This document shows, one piece after another, positions 6,973-16,072 of a DNA stretch of 46,780 bases (the first letter of the stretch is position 1; every line of letters starts with the position of its first letter). The DNA comes from Bacillota bacterium (GTDB lineage: Bacteria; Bacillota; Clostridia; Lachnospirales; Cellulosilyticaceae). Where the stretch lies: assembly GCA_023410675.1 (NCBI GenBank), contig JAEYPM010000037.1, positions 1 to 46,780 on the forward strand. Direction: 5' to 3'. The translations under genes and the position numbers were made by a program. Below the pieces are notes generated by a model. It ran no database searches. It saw only the letters and a program-made list of their open reading frames with translations, and was not told the origin of the DNA.

Positions 6973-7794
6973 ATGAGACAAGTAGCGATTTATGGAAAAG
7001 GTGGTATAGGAAAATCTACAACAACACAAAACTTAACAGCAGGACTCGGAGAGATGGGCAAAAAGATAATGGTAGTAGGATGTGACCCTAAAGCAGATTC
7101 AACAAGGTTGCTTTTAGGAGGGCTTGCACAAAAAACAGTTTTAGACACCCTTAGAACTGAAGGAGAAGATGTTGAACTTGACTACATTATGAAAGAAGGG
7201 TTTGCAGGAATCAAATGTGTTGAATCCGGAGGACCAGAACCAGGTGTTGGCTGTGCAGGGCGCGGTATTATCACCTCAATAGGTATGTTAGAGAAGCTTG
7301 GAGCTTATGAGGCAGACTTAGATTATGTTTTTTATGATGTGTTAGGAGACGTTGTATGCGGTGGTTTTGCAATGCCAATTCGTGAAGGGAAAGCACAGGA
7401 AATATATATTGTAGCAAGTGGAGAGCTTATGGCACTCTATGCAGCCAACAATATTTCCAAAGGTATTCAGAAGTACGCAAATACAGGCGGTGTAAGATTA
7501 GGTGGTATTATCTGTAACAGTAGAAAGGTTGATGGAGAAAAAGAACTGATCGAAGCTTTTGCAAAGGAGCTAGGTAGTCAGATGATTCATTTTGTTCCTA
7601 GGGATAACGTGGTGCAAAGAGCAGAAATCAACAAGAAAACAGTTATTGATTTTAATCCTGAAGAAGACCAGGCAGATGAATATAGACAGCTTGCTCGTGC
7701 AATAGATGGTAATGATTTGTTTGTAGTTCCAAAACCAATGAGTCAGGACCGCTTAGAACAACTCATGATGGAACATGGTATCTTAGATGTTTAA
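6973..7794 (+). CDS. nifH: Nitrogenase iron protein (dinitrogenase reductase)
   Basis: This 273-residue homodimeric Fe protein hydrolyses ATP while passing electrons to the MoFe protein, and also acts in cofactor maturation. The P-loop is GKGGIGKSTTTQN (8-20), the [4Fe-4S] ligands are C94 in GVGCAGRG and C129 in DVLGDVVCGGFAMPIR, and R97 is equivalent to the arginine that is ADP-ribosylated in other diazotrophs. The start is the ATG at 6973 preceded by GGAGG; an in-frame GTG at 6952 has no suitable RBS and would give an atypical extension. The length is standard. It is first in the operon, followed by the PII-like nifI pair. Confidence 0.98.
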   Translation: MRQVAIYGKGGIGKSTTTQNLTAGLGEMGKKIMVVGCDPKADSTRLLLGGLAQKTVLDTLRTEGEDVELDYIMKEGFAGIKCVESGGPEPGVGCAGRGIITSIGMLEKLGAYEADLDYVFYDVLGDVVCGGFAMPIREGKAQEIYIVASGELMALYAANNISKGIQKYANTGGVRLGGIICNSRKVDGEKELIEAFAKELGSQMIHFVPRDNVVQRAEINKKTVIDFNPEEDQADEYRQLARAIDGNDLFVVPKPMSQDRLEQLMMEHGILDV

Positions 7795-7842
7795 AGCTTT
7801 TAGGTATTTCAAAATCATTATAAAAGAAAGGGTGTATGCAAT

Positions 7843-8169
7843 ATGTTAATGGTAAGAGCAATTGTAAGACCAGAAAAAGTAGGAGCAGTCCTTTTAGAGC
7901 TCCTTGAAGCAGGGTTCCCTGCAGTTACAAAAATGGATGTATACGGACGTGGTAAACAAAAAGGCGTTAAGGTCGGAGATGTGGTTTATGATGAGATTCC
8001 GAAAGAAATGCTTTTGCTGGTAGTAAATGATGAAGATAAAGATGATGTGGTTAAAGTCATCATGCGCACAGCGAGAACTGGTGAAAAAGGTAATTTCGGA
8101 GATGGAAGGATTTTTGTAAGTCCAGTTGAAGAGGCTTATACCATTAGTACAGGTAAAAAAGGACTATAA
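7843..8169 (+). CDS. nifI1: PII-like nitrogenase regulator NifI1
   Basis: This 108-residue GlnB/PII-family protein (MLMVRAIVRPEKVGAVLLEL at the N-terminus; VMRTARTGEKGNFGDGRIFVSPVEEAYTIST at the C-terminus) is encoded directly after nifH. The T-loop lacks the usual uridylylated Tyr context. In archaea and clostridia, NifI1 with NifI2 inhibits the MoFe protein post-translationally in response to 2-oxoglutarate and ammonium. The AAAGG-type RBS and 15-base spacing to nifI2 fit a co-translated pair. The family is clear from sequence; the regulatory role is taken from the family. Confidence 0.95.
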   Translation: MLMVRAIVRPEKVGAVLLELLEAGFPAVTKMDVYGRGKQKGVKVGDVVYDEIPKEMLLLVVNDEDKDDVVKVIMRTARTGEKGNFGDGRIFVSPVEEAYTISTGKKGL

Positions 8170-8184
8170 AAGGGGTGAAGGTCA

Positions 8185-8568
8185 ATGAAAGAGGTTATAG
8201 CCATTATAAGGTTAAATAAGGTAAATCAGACCAAAGAAGCTCTTGCTGCAGCAGGTTTTCCCGCTTTTACATGTAGAAAAGTTTTTGGGAGAGGAAAGAA
8301 AAAAGTAGACTTTTCTATGGTAGAGAGCGTATTGGAAGAAGGGATTATCCCATCTGCATCTTTAGGTGAGCATCTGACAGAAGCTGCAAGGCTTATCCCA
8401 AAACGGGTTTTTACACTTATTGTAGAAAGTAAAGATGTTGAAAGAGTTGTAGATATAATTATTCAGACCAATTCAACAGGCAATAAAGGGGATGGCAAGA
8501 TATTTATTCTTCCAATTGCAGAATCTTACCAAGTAAGAAACGGAGAATTAGCGGTAGATGCCTATTAG
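8185..8568 (+). CDS. nifI2: PII-like nitrogenase regulator NifI2
   Basis: This 127-residue PII-family protein (KEVIAIIRLNKVNQTKEALAAAGFPAFTCRKVFGRGKK; C-terminal TNSTGNKGDGKIFILPIAESYQVRNGE) is slightly longer than NifI1, with an extended T-loop region of about residues 40-70, as expected for NifI2. It would form a mixed complex with NifI1 that binds NifDK when fixed nitrogen is plentiful. AAAGGGGTGAAGG precedes the ATG. It lies 26 bases upstream of nifD. Confidence 0.95.
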   Translation: MKEVIAIIRLNKVNQTKEALAAAGFPAFTCRKVFGRGKKKVDFSMVESVLEEGIIPSASLGEHLTEAARLIPKRVFTLIVESKDVERVVDIIIQTNSTGNKGDGKIFILPIAESYQVRNGELAVDAY

Positions 8569-8594
8569 GCAGATGAAGATGGAGGTGAAGTAAG

Positions 8595-10181
8595 ATGAGT
8601 AGTATTGAAAAAGTTCTTGATCGATATAGTTCCAGAGTTTATAAAAACCGTAAAGCACACATCATTGAAAAAACAGATAGTGTTCAGGAAATAGCAGCGA
8701 ATACGAGAACTGTGCCAGGTGTTATGACAAACCGTGGATGTTGCTATGCGGGCTGTAAGGGCGTTGTACTTGGACCAATAAAAGATGCAGCGATTATAAC
8801 TCATGGACCCATAGGGTGTAGTTTTTATTCATGGGGAACACGTCGTCATAAAGCTAAAGGTGATGAAAACACTAAGAACTTCTTAGAATATTGTTTTTCT
8901 ACAGATATGCAGGAGGCAGATATCGTATTTGGTGGTGAAAAGAAATTAAGACAGGCGATTAAAGAGGTTGTGGAAATCTTTGATCCAAAAACTGTGGTGA
9001 TATGTTCCACCTGCCCTGTTGGTCTTATTGGAGATGATATCCATGCTGTAGCAGCAGAAGCAGAAAAACTTTATGGCAGAAAGGTAATGGCATTTAGCTG
9101 TGAAGGTTATAAAGGTGTCAGCCAGTCAGGAGGCCATCATATTGCAAATAATGGACTGATCAAACATGTCATTGGCACAGGGGACAGAGTCCCTAAGAAA
9201 TATCCTATTAATATTCTTGGCGAATATAACATAGGTGGCGATGGTTGGGAGATCAACAGAATTTTAAAAAGAATTGGTTATGATATTATTGCGTCTATTC
9301 CTGGAGATGGCAGCTATGTTGAGATACAAAGTGCTCATAAAGCTGATTTAAATATCGTGCAGTGTCATCGTTCCATCAACTATGTGGCTGAGATGATGAA
9401 AGATAAGTATGGTACCAACTGGATTAAGGTAAATTTCATTGGCGTAAAAAGTACGATTAAGTCTTTAAGAAATATTGCGAAATTCTTTGGCGATCCTGAG
9501 CTTATAGAAAAGACAGAGGAAGTGATTGCAGAGGAGCTGCAAACAATTTCTGAGGATATTGAGTACTATAAAGCGAAGTTAAAAGGCAAGACGGCAGCCT
9601 TATTTGTTGGAGGCTCAAGATCGCACCACTACCAATCCCTTTTAAAGGATTTGGGAATGGAAACTATATTAGCAGGGTATGAGTTTGCACATAGAGATGA
9701 CTATGAAGGTCGTGAAGTTTTGCCAAATATCAAAGAGGATGCGGATAGCAAAAATATTGAATCTATTAAAGTGCAACCAGACCCTGAAAAATTCAAGGTT
9801 TGCTTATCTGAAGAAAGGTACAACGAGCTTAAGAAAGAGATCCCTCTTGAAAGCTACGAAGGAATGATCAAAGAAATGGAAAACGGTGCAATTGTTGTGG
9901 ATGATTTAAACCACTTTGAAACTGAAGAATTTCTTAAACTTCTAAGGCCCGATATCTTCTTCTCAGGAATCAAAGATAAATATGTTGCACAAAAGGGTGG
10001 CACCCTTTCAAGACAGCTTCATTCTTATGATTATAGCGGACCTTATGCAGGATTTAACGGAGCAGTTAACTTTGCAAGAGATGTAACGATGGGGATCTAT
10101 ACACCAGCATGGGGCTATATCAAGGCTCCTTGGAAAACAGAGCCCACTTTAGAAGGGATAGTAGCAGGAGGTGAACAATAA
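8595..10181 (+). CDS. nifD: Nitrogenase molybdenum-iron protein alpha chain
   Basis: This 528-residue alpha subunit holds the FeMo-cofactor. The P-cluster ligands are C49 (TNRGCCYAGC), C75 (GPIGCSFYSWG) and C140 (STCPVGLIGDD). The FeMo-co ligands are C257 in VQCHRSINYVAE and H476 in LHSYDYSGPYAGFNG. The catalytic Gln/His pair is in SQSGGHHIANNG. It carries the roughly 50-residue insertion (around 375-425) seen in clostridial NifD. Residues around the cofactor are of Mo type, not the VnfD/AnfD type, and no vnfG/anfG is present. GGAGGTG precedes the ATG. Its TAA overlaps the nifK ATG by one base. Confidence 0.98.
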   Translation: MSSIEKVLDRYSSRVYKNRKAHIIEKTDSVQEIAANTRTVPGVMTNRGCCYAGCKGVVLGPIKDAAIITHGPIGCSFYSWGTRRHKAKGDENTKNFLEYCFSTDMQEADIVFGGEKKLRQAIKEVVEIFDPKTVVICSTCPVGLIGDDIHAVAAEAEKLYGRKVMAFSCEGYKGVSQSGGHHIANNGLIKHVIGTGDRVPKKYPINILGEYNIGGDGWEINRILKRIGYDIIASIPGDGSYVEIQSAHKADLNIVQCHRSINYVAEMMKDKYGTNWIKVNFIGVKSTIKSLRNIAKFFGDPELIEKTEEVIAEELQTISEDIEYYKAKLKGKTAALFVGGSRSHHYQSLLKDLGMETILAGYEFAHRDDYEGREVLPNIKEDADSKNIESIKVQPDPEKFKVCLSEERYNELKKEIPLESYEGMIKEMENGAIVVDDLNHFETEEFLKLLRPDIFFSGIKDKYVAQKGGTLSRQLHSYDYSGPYAGFNGAVNFARDVTMGIYTPAWGYIKAPWKTEPTLEGIVAGGEQ

Positions 10182-11545
10182 TGTTAGATTTAACACCAAA
10201 ACAAGTATCTGAAAGAAGTGCACTAAGAATCAATCCAGCAAAGACTTGTCAGCCAGTAGGGGCTATGTATGCAGCACTTGGCGTCCATAAGTGTATGCCC
10301 CATAGCCATGGTTCACAAGGATGCTGTTCTTTTCACAGAATGTACCTGACAAGGCATTTTAAAGAACCTGCCATAGCTGCAAGTAGTTCCTTTACAGAAG
10401 GGGCCTCTGTATTTGGAGGTGGCAGCAACTTAAAAACTGCTGTAAAAAACATTTTTGATATGTACAATCCTGATATTATCGCGGTGCATACGACGTGCTT
10501 AAGCGAAACCATAGGGGATGATCTTGGTTCATTCATTCAAGATATGGATGTCATAGAAGGTAAGTATGTGGTGCATACCAATACACCAAGTTATGTAGGT
10601 TCCCATATCAATGGATTTAGCAATATGGTGACAGGATTTATTAAGTACTTATCAAAGTCAACCAAAACGAAAAACGGAAAAGTGAATATCATTCCTGGCT
10701 TTGTTAATCCTGGAGATATGAGAGAAATGAAGAAACTAGCAACGCTTATGGGAGCTTCTTACACCATGCTTCCTGATACAAGTGGTGTTTTGGATGCACC
10801 TATGACAGGAAATTATGAAATGTATCCAAAAGGCGGAACGAAGATACAAGATATTATGGCAATGGGAGACAGTGAACTGACACTAGCATTAGGTGAACTT
10901 ACATCGGAGGATCCTGCGGTTAGCCTAAAGAAAAAATGCGGTGTACCTTATAAAGTATTGCCTCTTCCAATAGGTATTGCAGCAACAGATGCTTATGTTA
11001 TGGCTTTATCCACCTTCACTAAAAATGAGGTGCCTTATGAATTAGAGGAAGAACGGGGTCAGCTTGTGGACATTATTTTAGATGGACATCCTTATTTTCA
11101 TAATAAGACAGCAGCCATTTACGGCGATCCTGATACGGTTTTAGGTATTGCAGCCCTTCTTCTTGAAATGGGTATGATTCCTAAATATATGGTGACAGGG
11201 ACACCTGGTGAGGCATTTGTTACAAAAGCAAATGAATTGTGCGAAAAAGTGGGTATCACAGGCTGCATAGCAAAAGCCTCAGCAGACTTATTTGAAATGC
11301 ACCAGTGGATTAAAAATGATAAAGTAGATCTTCTTATTGGGGGAACCCATGGCAAATATATAGCACGTTCAGAGGATATTCCACTAATTAGAGCAGGATT
11401 CCCTATTATTGATCGCTATGTGCACTCTTATATGCCTATTGTAGGTTACAAAGGTGCCATAAGACTTGTAGAACTGATATTGACAGCTTTAATGGACAGA
11501 CAAGATAGAGATTGCAATGATGAAGACATGGAAATGGTAATGTAA
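10181..11545 (+). CDS. nifK: Nitrogenase molybdenum-iron protein beta chain
   Basis: This 454-residue beta subunit shares the P-cluster with NifD. C23 (KTCQPVGAMY), C48 (HGSQGCCSFHR) and C106 (HTTCLSETIGDD) reproduce the spacing of the Azotobacter beta-chain ligands 70, 95 and 153. The N-terminus is about 50 residues shorter than in Azotobacter, as in Clostridium pasteurianum. The RBS (AGGAGGTG) is inside nifD and the start codon overlaps the nifD stop, so translation is coupled, which suits the 1:1 subunit ratio. Confidence 0.98.
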   Translation: MLDLTPKQVSERSALRINPAKTCQPVGAMYAALGVHKCMPHSHGSQGCCSFHRMYLTRHFKEPAIAASSSFTEGASVFGGGSNLKTAVKNIFDMYNPDIIAVHTTCLSETIGDDLGSFIQDMDVIEGKYVVHTNTPSYVGSHINGFSNMVTGFIKYLSKSTKTKNGKVNIIPGFVNPGDMREMKKLATLMGASYTMLPDTSGVLDAPMTGNYEMYPKGGTKIQDIMAMGDSELTLALGELTSEDPAVSLKKKCGVPYKVLPLPIGIAATDAYVMALSTFTKNEVPYELEEERGQLVDIILDGHPYFHNKTAAIYGDPDTVLGIAALLLEMGMIPKYMVTGTPGEAFVTKANELCEKVGITGCIAKASADLFEMHQWIKNDKVDLLIGGTHGKYIARSEDIPLIRAGFPIIDRYVHSYMPIVGYKGAIRLVELILTALMDRQDRDCNDEDMEMVM

Positions 11546-11564
11546 TAGTTTTGTAAATAGAATG

Positions 11565-11615
11565 ATGACAAGGTTTCATAGGGCAGATGCCTAGGTGTTT
11601 AAGAAGCCTTGTCAT
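11565..11615 (+). other. Intra-operon RNA hairpin between nifK and nifE
   Basis: ATGACAAGG (11565-11573) pairs perfectly with CCTTGTCAT (11607-11615), and a smaller GGCA/TGCC hairpin sits inside. An A-rich stretch, not a T-run, follows on the coding strand, so this is unlikely to be an intrinsic terminator. It could be a processing or stabilising element that makes nifHDK mRNA more abundant than the downstream assembly genes. The structure is seen; the role is inferred. Confidence 0.55.
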
Positions 11616-11645
11616 AAAAATATAAAAAAGAAGGGGTGGGTAGGC

Positions 11646-13031
11646 ATGAAAGGAATGATCCTAAATACAGTACAGCAGGATAGTACGTTACTTAAGGAAA
11701 GAGAAGATTTTATTTATTGTAAAGATGGGTGCAGTATAGATAACTTTCGATGTGATGCAGAAAGTTTATCTGGTGCAGTAAGCCAAAGAGCTTGCGTATA
11801 CTGTGGTGCACGTGTCGTACTGAATCCCATAACAGATGCCTTTCATATCGTCCATGGCCCTATAGGCTGTGCAAGCTACACATGGGATATAAGAGGAAGT
11901 CTAACAAGTGCTGAAGATCTTTACAGAAACAGTTTTTCTACAGATCTTAAGGAACAAGATATTATTTTTGGAGGAGAAAAAAAGCTTGAAGCAGCCATTG
12001 ATGAGGTTGTTCATACCTATGCACCAAAAGTTATCTTTATTTATGCCACATGTATTGTGGGCGTTATTGGAGATGATGTAAAAGCAATATGCAAACTAGC
12101 TGAGAAAAAACATGGCATTAGAGTCATTGCGGTTATGTCACCAGGTTTTGCAGGGCATAAATCTGTAGGTTACAAAATGGCATGTAACGCGATTATGGAA
12201 CTTATTGGCGAGGCAAAACCCAATAAAACAGAGGCAGTTAATATCTTAGGTGATTTTAATCTAGCTGGAGAGATGTGGATTATCAAAGATTATTTAAAAC
12301 AAATAGGGATTGAGGTAGCAGCCCAGATTACAGGAGATGCAAACTGTGAGCAAATCATGCTGGCCGGAGGAGCCAAGCTTAATATTGTTCAATGTGCTGG
12401 ATCTATGACTTACCTAGCAAAACGCATGGAAGAAGAAATGGGAATCCCTTATGTGAAGGTCAGCTTTTTTGGAATTGAGGATACCACGCATTCACTGATT
12501 CGCGTAGCAGAAGCACTTGGAAATCAGGAAGCCGTAAGAAAAGCTGAGGTATTATGTAAAAATGAGAAAAATAAGTTACAGAACTTTTTAAATAAATATA
12601 GAAAGAACTTAGAGGGGAAAAAAGCCGCGATTTATGTAGGTGGTGGATTTAAGGCGATTTCTCTGATTAAGCAGTTTAATGAAATAGGCATTGAAACAGT
12701 GGTCGTAGGAACGCAAACAGGGAAGAAGGATGACTATGAAATTATTCAGAATTTAGTTAATGATGGAGCAGTTGTTCTTGATGATGCAAACCCAGCAGAA
12801 CTTGAGGCTTTTATGAAGGAAAAGAAAGCAGACATTCTTGTAGGTGGCGTAAAAGAAAGACCCCTTGCCTATAAGCTGGGCATTGCATTTTGTGACCATA
12901 ATCATGAAAGAAAACATCCACTGGCAGGATTTATCGGTGTTAAAAACTTTATTGAAGAGATTAACTTAAGTATGAATAGTCCTGTTTGGGGCTATATAAG
13001 GAGGGGAACTTATGAGCAAGCATTTGGTTAA
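11646..13031 (+). CDS. nifE: Nitrogenase FeMo-cofactor scaffold protein NifE
   Basis: This 461-residue NifD paralogue forms the NifEN scaffold on which the NifB-derived precursor is matured with Mo and homocitrate. Conserved segments include SQRACVYCGARVVLNPI, HGPIGCASYTWDIRG, FSTDLKEQDIIFGGEKKL and ATCIVGVIGDD. The His ligand of NifD's C-terminal FeMo-co site is not kept (DHNHERKHPLAGFIG in that region), as expected for NifE. The start is the ATG at 11646 preceded by AGAAGGGGTGG; the in-frame GTG at 11595 lies inside a hairpin with no RBS. The 3' end overlaps nifN-B by 20 bases. Confidence 0.96.
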   Translation: MKGMILNTVQQDSTLLKEREDFIYCKDGCSIDNFRCDAESLSGAVSQRACVYCGARVVLNPITDAFHIVHGPIGCASYTWDIRGSLTSAEDLYRNSFSTDLKEQDIIFGGEKKLEAAIDEVVHTYAPKVIFIYATCIVGVIGDDVKAICKLAEKKHGIRVIAVMSPGFAGHKSVGYKMACNAIMELIGEAKPNKTEAVNILGDFNLAGEMWIIKDYLKQIGIEVAAQITGDANCEQIMLAGGAKLNIVQCAGSMTYLAKRMEEEMGIPYVKVSFFGIEDTTHSLIRVAEALGNQEAVRKAEVLCKNEKNKLQNFLNKYRKNLEGKKAAIYVGGGFKAISLIKQFNEIGIETVVVGTQTGKKDDYEIIQNLVNDGAVVLDDANPAELEAFMKEKKADILVGGVKERPLAYKLGIAFCDHNHERKHPLAGFIGVKNFIEEINLSMNSPVWGYIRRGTYEQAFG

Positions 13032-15726
13032 CCTAACAACAAATCCATGTAAGATGTGTATGCCTATGGGTGTTATCACTGCCTTCTACGGAATTCACAA
13101 ATGTATGAGCATTCTTCATGGTTCACAAGGCTGCAGTACGTACATTAGACGTCATATGGCAACCCATTATAATGAACCAGTGGATATTGCATCATCATCG
13201 CTTACTGAACAGGGAACAGTCTATGGGGGAGAAAAAAATCTTATCCAAGGGATTGAAAATCTAATTGCCCTCTATCATCCAGAAGTTATAGGCGTTGCAA
13301 CGACCTGTTTAGCAGAAACCATAGGAGAAGATATAGGGCAGATCATTAAGAAGTTTTACGACGAGCATCCAGATTCTTTAGTCAAATTGATTCCTGTACC
13401 ATCAGGTGGCTATATGGGAACACAATATGAGGGTTTTTTCAGAGCACTTTATGGAATTATAGCCCATACAGAAATGGATCGTACACCAAATGATAAGGTA
13501 AATATTATTACGGGGCCAATCAGTCCAGCAGATACAAGATATTTAAAAGCCTTGCTTAATGCCTTTGAGATAGATTATATATTACTCCCTGATTTATCTA
13601 AGAATCTAGATGGAGGCTATTATAAAGAATATCATAGGCTACCTGATGGGGGCACAACACTTAGCGAAGTGTCAAAGATGGCAGGAGCAAAGGTGACTAT
13701 TGAGCTAAGCACTTTTTCTCAAGAGGCTTATTCACCAGGTAAATATCTAGAGGAAGAATATGGTGTTCCCTATATAAGACTTAACCTTCCTGTAGGACTT
13801 AGAGATACAGATGCACTCATTAAAACTTTAGCTGAAATAACGCAAAAAGATATCCCAAAAAGCTTGAAAGAAGAAAGATCTAGATATCTAGATGCTATGA
13901 TTGATTCCCATAAATATAACGCTGAAGGCAGGGCGGTTTTGTTTGGTGAACCAGATTTTGTGTATGCAGTTACTCGGTTATGTTGTGAAAATGGAATCAT
14001 GCCAGTAGTAACAGCAACAGGATCAAAGTGCAAAGAACTAAAAGAGATGCTAAGAAGAGATATAAAGGAAGTGGCAGACAAACTTTTTGTTTCAAAATAT
14101 ATCATCATTGATGATGCAGACTTTGAACTAATTGAGAGCTATGCCCTTATGCATAAAGCAAATATCATGATTGGCAGTTCAGACGCACGAAGAATAGAGG
14201 AGAAACATGGCATCAGCTTAGTAAGGTGTGCTTTTCCAGTACATGACCGCATTGGTGGTCAGAGGATTAGAATGCTTGGTTATGAGGGAGGGCTATTACT
14301 TCTTGATCAAATCACCAATACGATTCTTAAGAATAAGGAAGGCTCTTTCAGAAAGGATCTCTATAGTAAATACTATAAAGAGAAAAAGTCTAATATCATT
14401 GCTTTGTATAGACCATCAAAAGGAGAGAAAGAAGGAGCAATAGAAGAAAAAGAGTTAGCAAAAAATGAACTGGAAAAAGAAAAAGTGCCAATAGAAGAGA
14501 AAGAGCTAACAATAGAAGACAAGAAGAAGACACATCCTTGTTTTAGTTGTGGTAGTGCTCATAAATATGCCAGAATTCATTTGCCAATAGCACCTAAATG
14601 CAATATCAGTTGTAATTACTGTGTAAGAAAGTTTGACTGCCCAAATGAAAGTAGGCCAGGTGTGACAACCCAGGTCCTTCAGCCTAAAGAAGCATTAGAA
14701 AGATACATACAAGTGAAAAAAGATGTGCCGAATCTTACGGTTGTTGGCATAGCTGGGCCAGGAGATGCTCTTGCGAACTTTGATAAGACTAAGGAAACAT
14801 TACAGCTTATAAGAAACTATGATAAAAATGTGACTTTTTGTCTTTCTACCAATGGACTGATGCTACCAATGTATGCAAGTGAACTTGTTGAGCTAGGTGT
14901 AAGTCATGTTACGATAACAATTAATGCGGTAGATCCTAAAATCGGAGCACAAATCTACAAAAAGATAAACTATCTAGGAACCAATTATACAGGAGAACAG
15001 GCAGCAAGTATTCTGCTTGCCAATCAGCTTTCAGGGCTTAGATTTTTATCTGAGAGGGGACTCGTCTGCAAAGTAAATATAGTTACCCTTAAGGGCATTA
15101 ATGATGAGCATATTGAAGAAGTCGTTAAGAAAGTTAAGGAGCTTGGAGCCAGCATCACCAATATTATGCAGATGATTCCTGTTGCTGGAAGTGTCTTTGA
15201 GAATATACCCCTTGTAAGCAACAAAGAGATCATGGCTCTTAGAGAAAAATGCAACATTCATCTAGAGCAAATGTATCATTGCAAACAGTGTAGGGCAGAT
15301 GCAATTGGCATGCTTGATAAAGACATTTCTATGCACTATTCAGTCCCAAAAGAGGAAGAGTCCATAAGCATAGAGCTATTAGGGAAGACACCCATTCGGT
15401 TTGCTGTTGCATCTAAAAGCGGAATGCTTATTGATGAACACTTTGGGCATGCTAAGGCGTTTTATATTTATGATTATGTCAATGGAAAACCTGTTTATAT
15501 AGAGAATCGAAAAGTAGTTAAGTACTGCAACGGAGCTGAGGTCTGTGATGATGAACAAGATAAGATAGAAGATATCTTAAGAACCATTGGAGACTGTCAA
15601 GGCGTACTTACTCTAAGAATTGGGAATGCCCCTGAGAGAAAGCTTAAAGACAGAGGCATAAGTGTATTTAAAACGTACGATAGGATTGAAAAAGCATTAG
15701 AAGAGGCAGCACAAAAATTAAGATAA
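13012..15726 (+). CDS. nifN-B: NifN-NifB fusion protein (FeMo-co biosynthesis)
   Basis: This 904-residue fusion has residues 1 to about 460 as NifN (NifK-like; NPCKMCMPMGVITAFYGIHKC, ILHGSQGCSTYIRRH, ATTCLAETIGEDIG), partner of NifE. A charged linker at about 468-505 repeats IEEKEL twice. From about 506 the NifB part begins (HPCFSCGSAHKYARIHLPIAPKCN); it is a radical-SAM enzyme with CNISCNYC (C530, C534, C537) that makes the 8Fe carbide core NifB-co. A NifX/NafY-like cofactor-binding domain occupies about 797-900 (FAVASKSGMLIDEHFGHAKAF). Fused nifN-B is known in C. pasteurianum. It starts inside the nifE end behind AGGAGGGG. Confidence 0.97.
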   Translation: MSKHLVNLTTNPCKMCMPMGVITAFYGIHKCMSILHGSQGCSTYIRRHMATHYNEPVDIASSSLTEQGTVYGGEKNLIQGIENLIALYHPEVIGVATTCLAETIGEDIGQIIKKFYDEHPDSLVKLIPVPSGGYMGTQYEGFFRALYGIIAHTEMDRTPNDKVNIITGPISPADTRYLKALLNAFEIDYILLPDLSKNLDGGYYKEYHRLPDGGTTLSEVSKMAGAKVTIELSTFSQEAYSPGKYLEEEYGVPYIRLNLPVGLRDTDALIKTLAEITQKDIPKSLKEERSRYLDAMIDSHKYNAEGRAVLFGEPDFVYAVTRLCCENGIMPVVTATGSKCKELKEMLRRDIKEVADKLFVSKYIIIDDADFELIESYALMHKANIMIGSSDARRIEEKHGISLVRCAFPVHDRIGGQRIRMLGYEGGLLLLDQITNTILKNKEGSFRKDLYSKYYKEKKSNIIALYRPSKGEKEGAIEEKELAKNELEKEKVPIEEKELTIEDKKKTHPCFSCGSAHKYARIHLPIAPKCNISCNYCVRKFDCPNESRPGVTTQVLQPKEALERYIQVKKDVPNLTVVGIAGPGDALANFDKTKETLQLIRNYDKNVTFCLSTNGLMLPMYASELVELGVSHVTITINAVDPKIGAQIYKKINYLGTNYTGEQAASILLANQLSGLRFLSERGLVCKVNIVTLKGINDEHIEEVVKKVKELGASITNIMQMIPVAGSVFENIPLVSNKEIMALREKCNIHLEQMYHCKQCRADAIGMLDKDISMHYSVPKEEESISIELLGKTPIRFAVASKSGMLIDEHFGHAKAFYIYDYVNGKPVYIENRKVVKYCNGAEVCDDEQDKIEDILRTIGDCQGVLTLRIGNAPERKLKDRGISVFKTYDRIEKALEEAAQKLR

Positions 15727-15738
15727 GGAGTGAAGAAG

Positions 15739-16047
15739 ATGGTATCACCTAAATATCATGTATTTATTTGTACGAGTTGTAGAATCAATGGTGTTCAGAA
15801 AGGTTTCTGCTATTCAAAAGAGGCAACGACTATTGTCCAGCGTTTTATGGAAGAGATTGAGGATAGGGATTTATCATCAGAGGTTATGATTACCAATACA
15901 GGCTGCTTTGGTATCTGCGATAAAGGACCTATTGTCGTGATCTATCCAGAAGGCACTTGGTACGGGAATGTGACGCCAGATGATGTAGAAGAAATTGTGG
16001 CTGAGCATTTAGAAGGAGGCGAAAAAGTACAGCGTCTTCTTATTTAA
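15739..16047 (+). CDS. Thioredoxin-like [2Fe-2S] ferredoxin, nif-associated
   Basis: This 102-residue protein has cysteines at 11, 14, 24, 56 and 60 (HVFICTSCRINGVQKGFC; NTGCFGICDKGP). The length and all five positions match the C. pasteurianum 2Fe ferredoxin, in which C11, C24, C56 and C60 hold the cluster in a thioredoxin-like fold and which is reported to bind the MoFe protein. I chose the ATG at 15739, 8 bases after AAGGAG; the GTG at 15730 overlaps that RBS. It is encoded between nifN-B and nifV. A role in electron transfer or in assembly and protection of nitrogenase is inferred. Confidence 0.93.
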   Translation: MVSPKYHVFICTSCRINGVQKGFCYSKEATTIVQRFMEEIEDRDLSSEVMITNTGCFGICDKGPIVVIYPEGTWYGNVTPDDVEEIVAEHLEGGEKVQRLLI

Positions 16048-16072
16048 AATATTACCTAAAGGTGGGGATAAA

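Noticed and set aside
6973..11545. Vanadium or iron-only nitrogenase
   Set aside because: There is no vnfG/anfG delta subunit, and NifD/NifK carry Mo-type clostridial features, with modABC upstream.
11595..11645. In-frame GTG start extending nifE by 17 residues
   Set aside because: It lies inside a hairpin, has no Shine-Dalgarno, and the ATG at 11646 has a good RBS.
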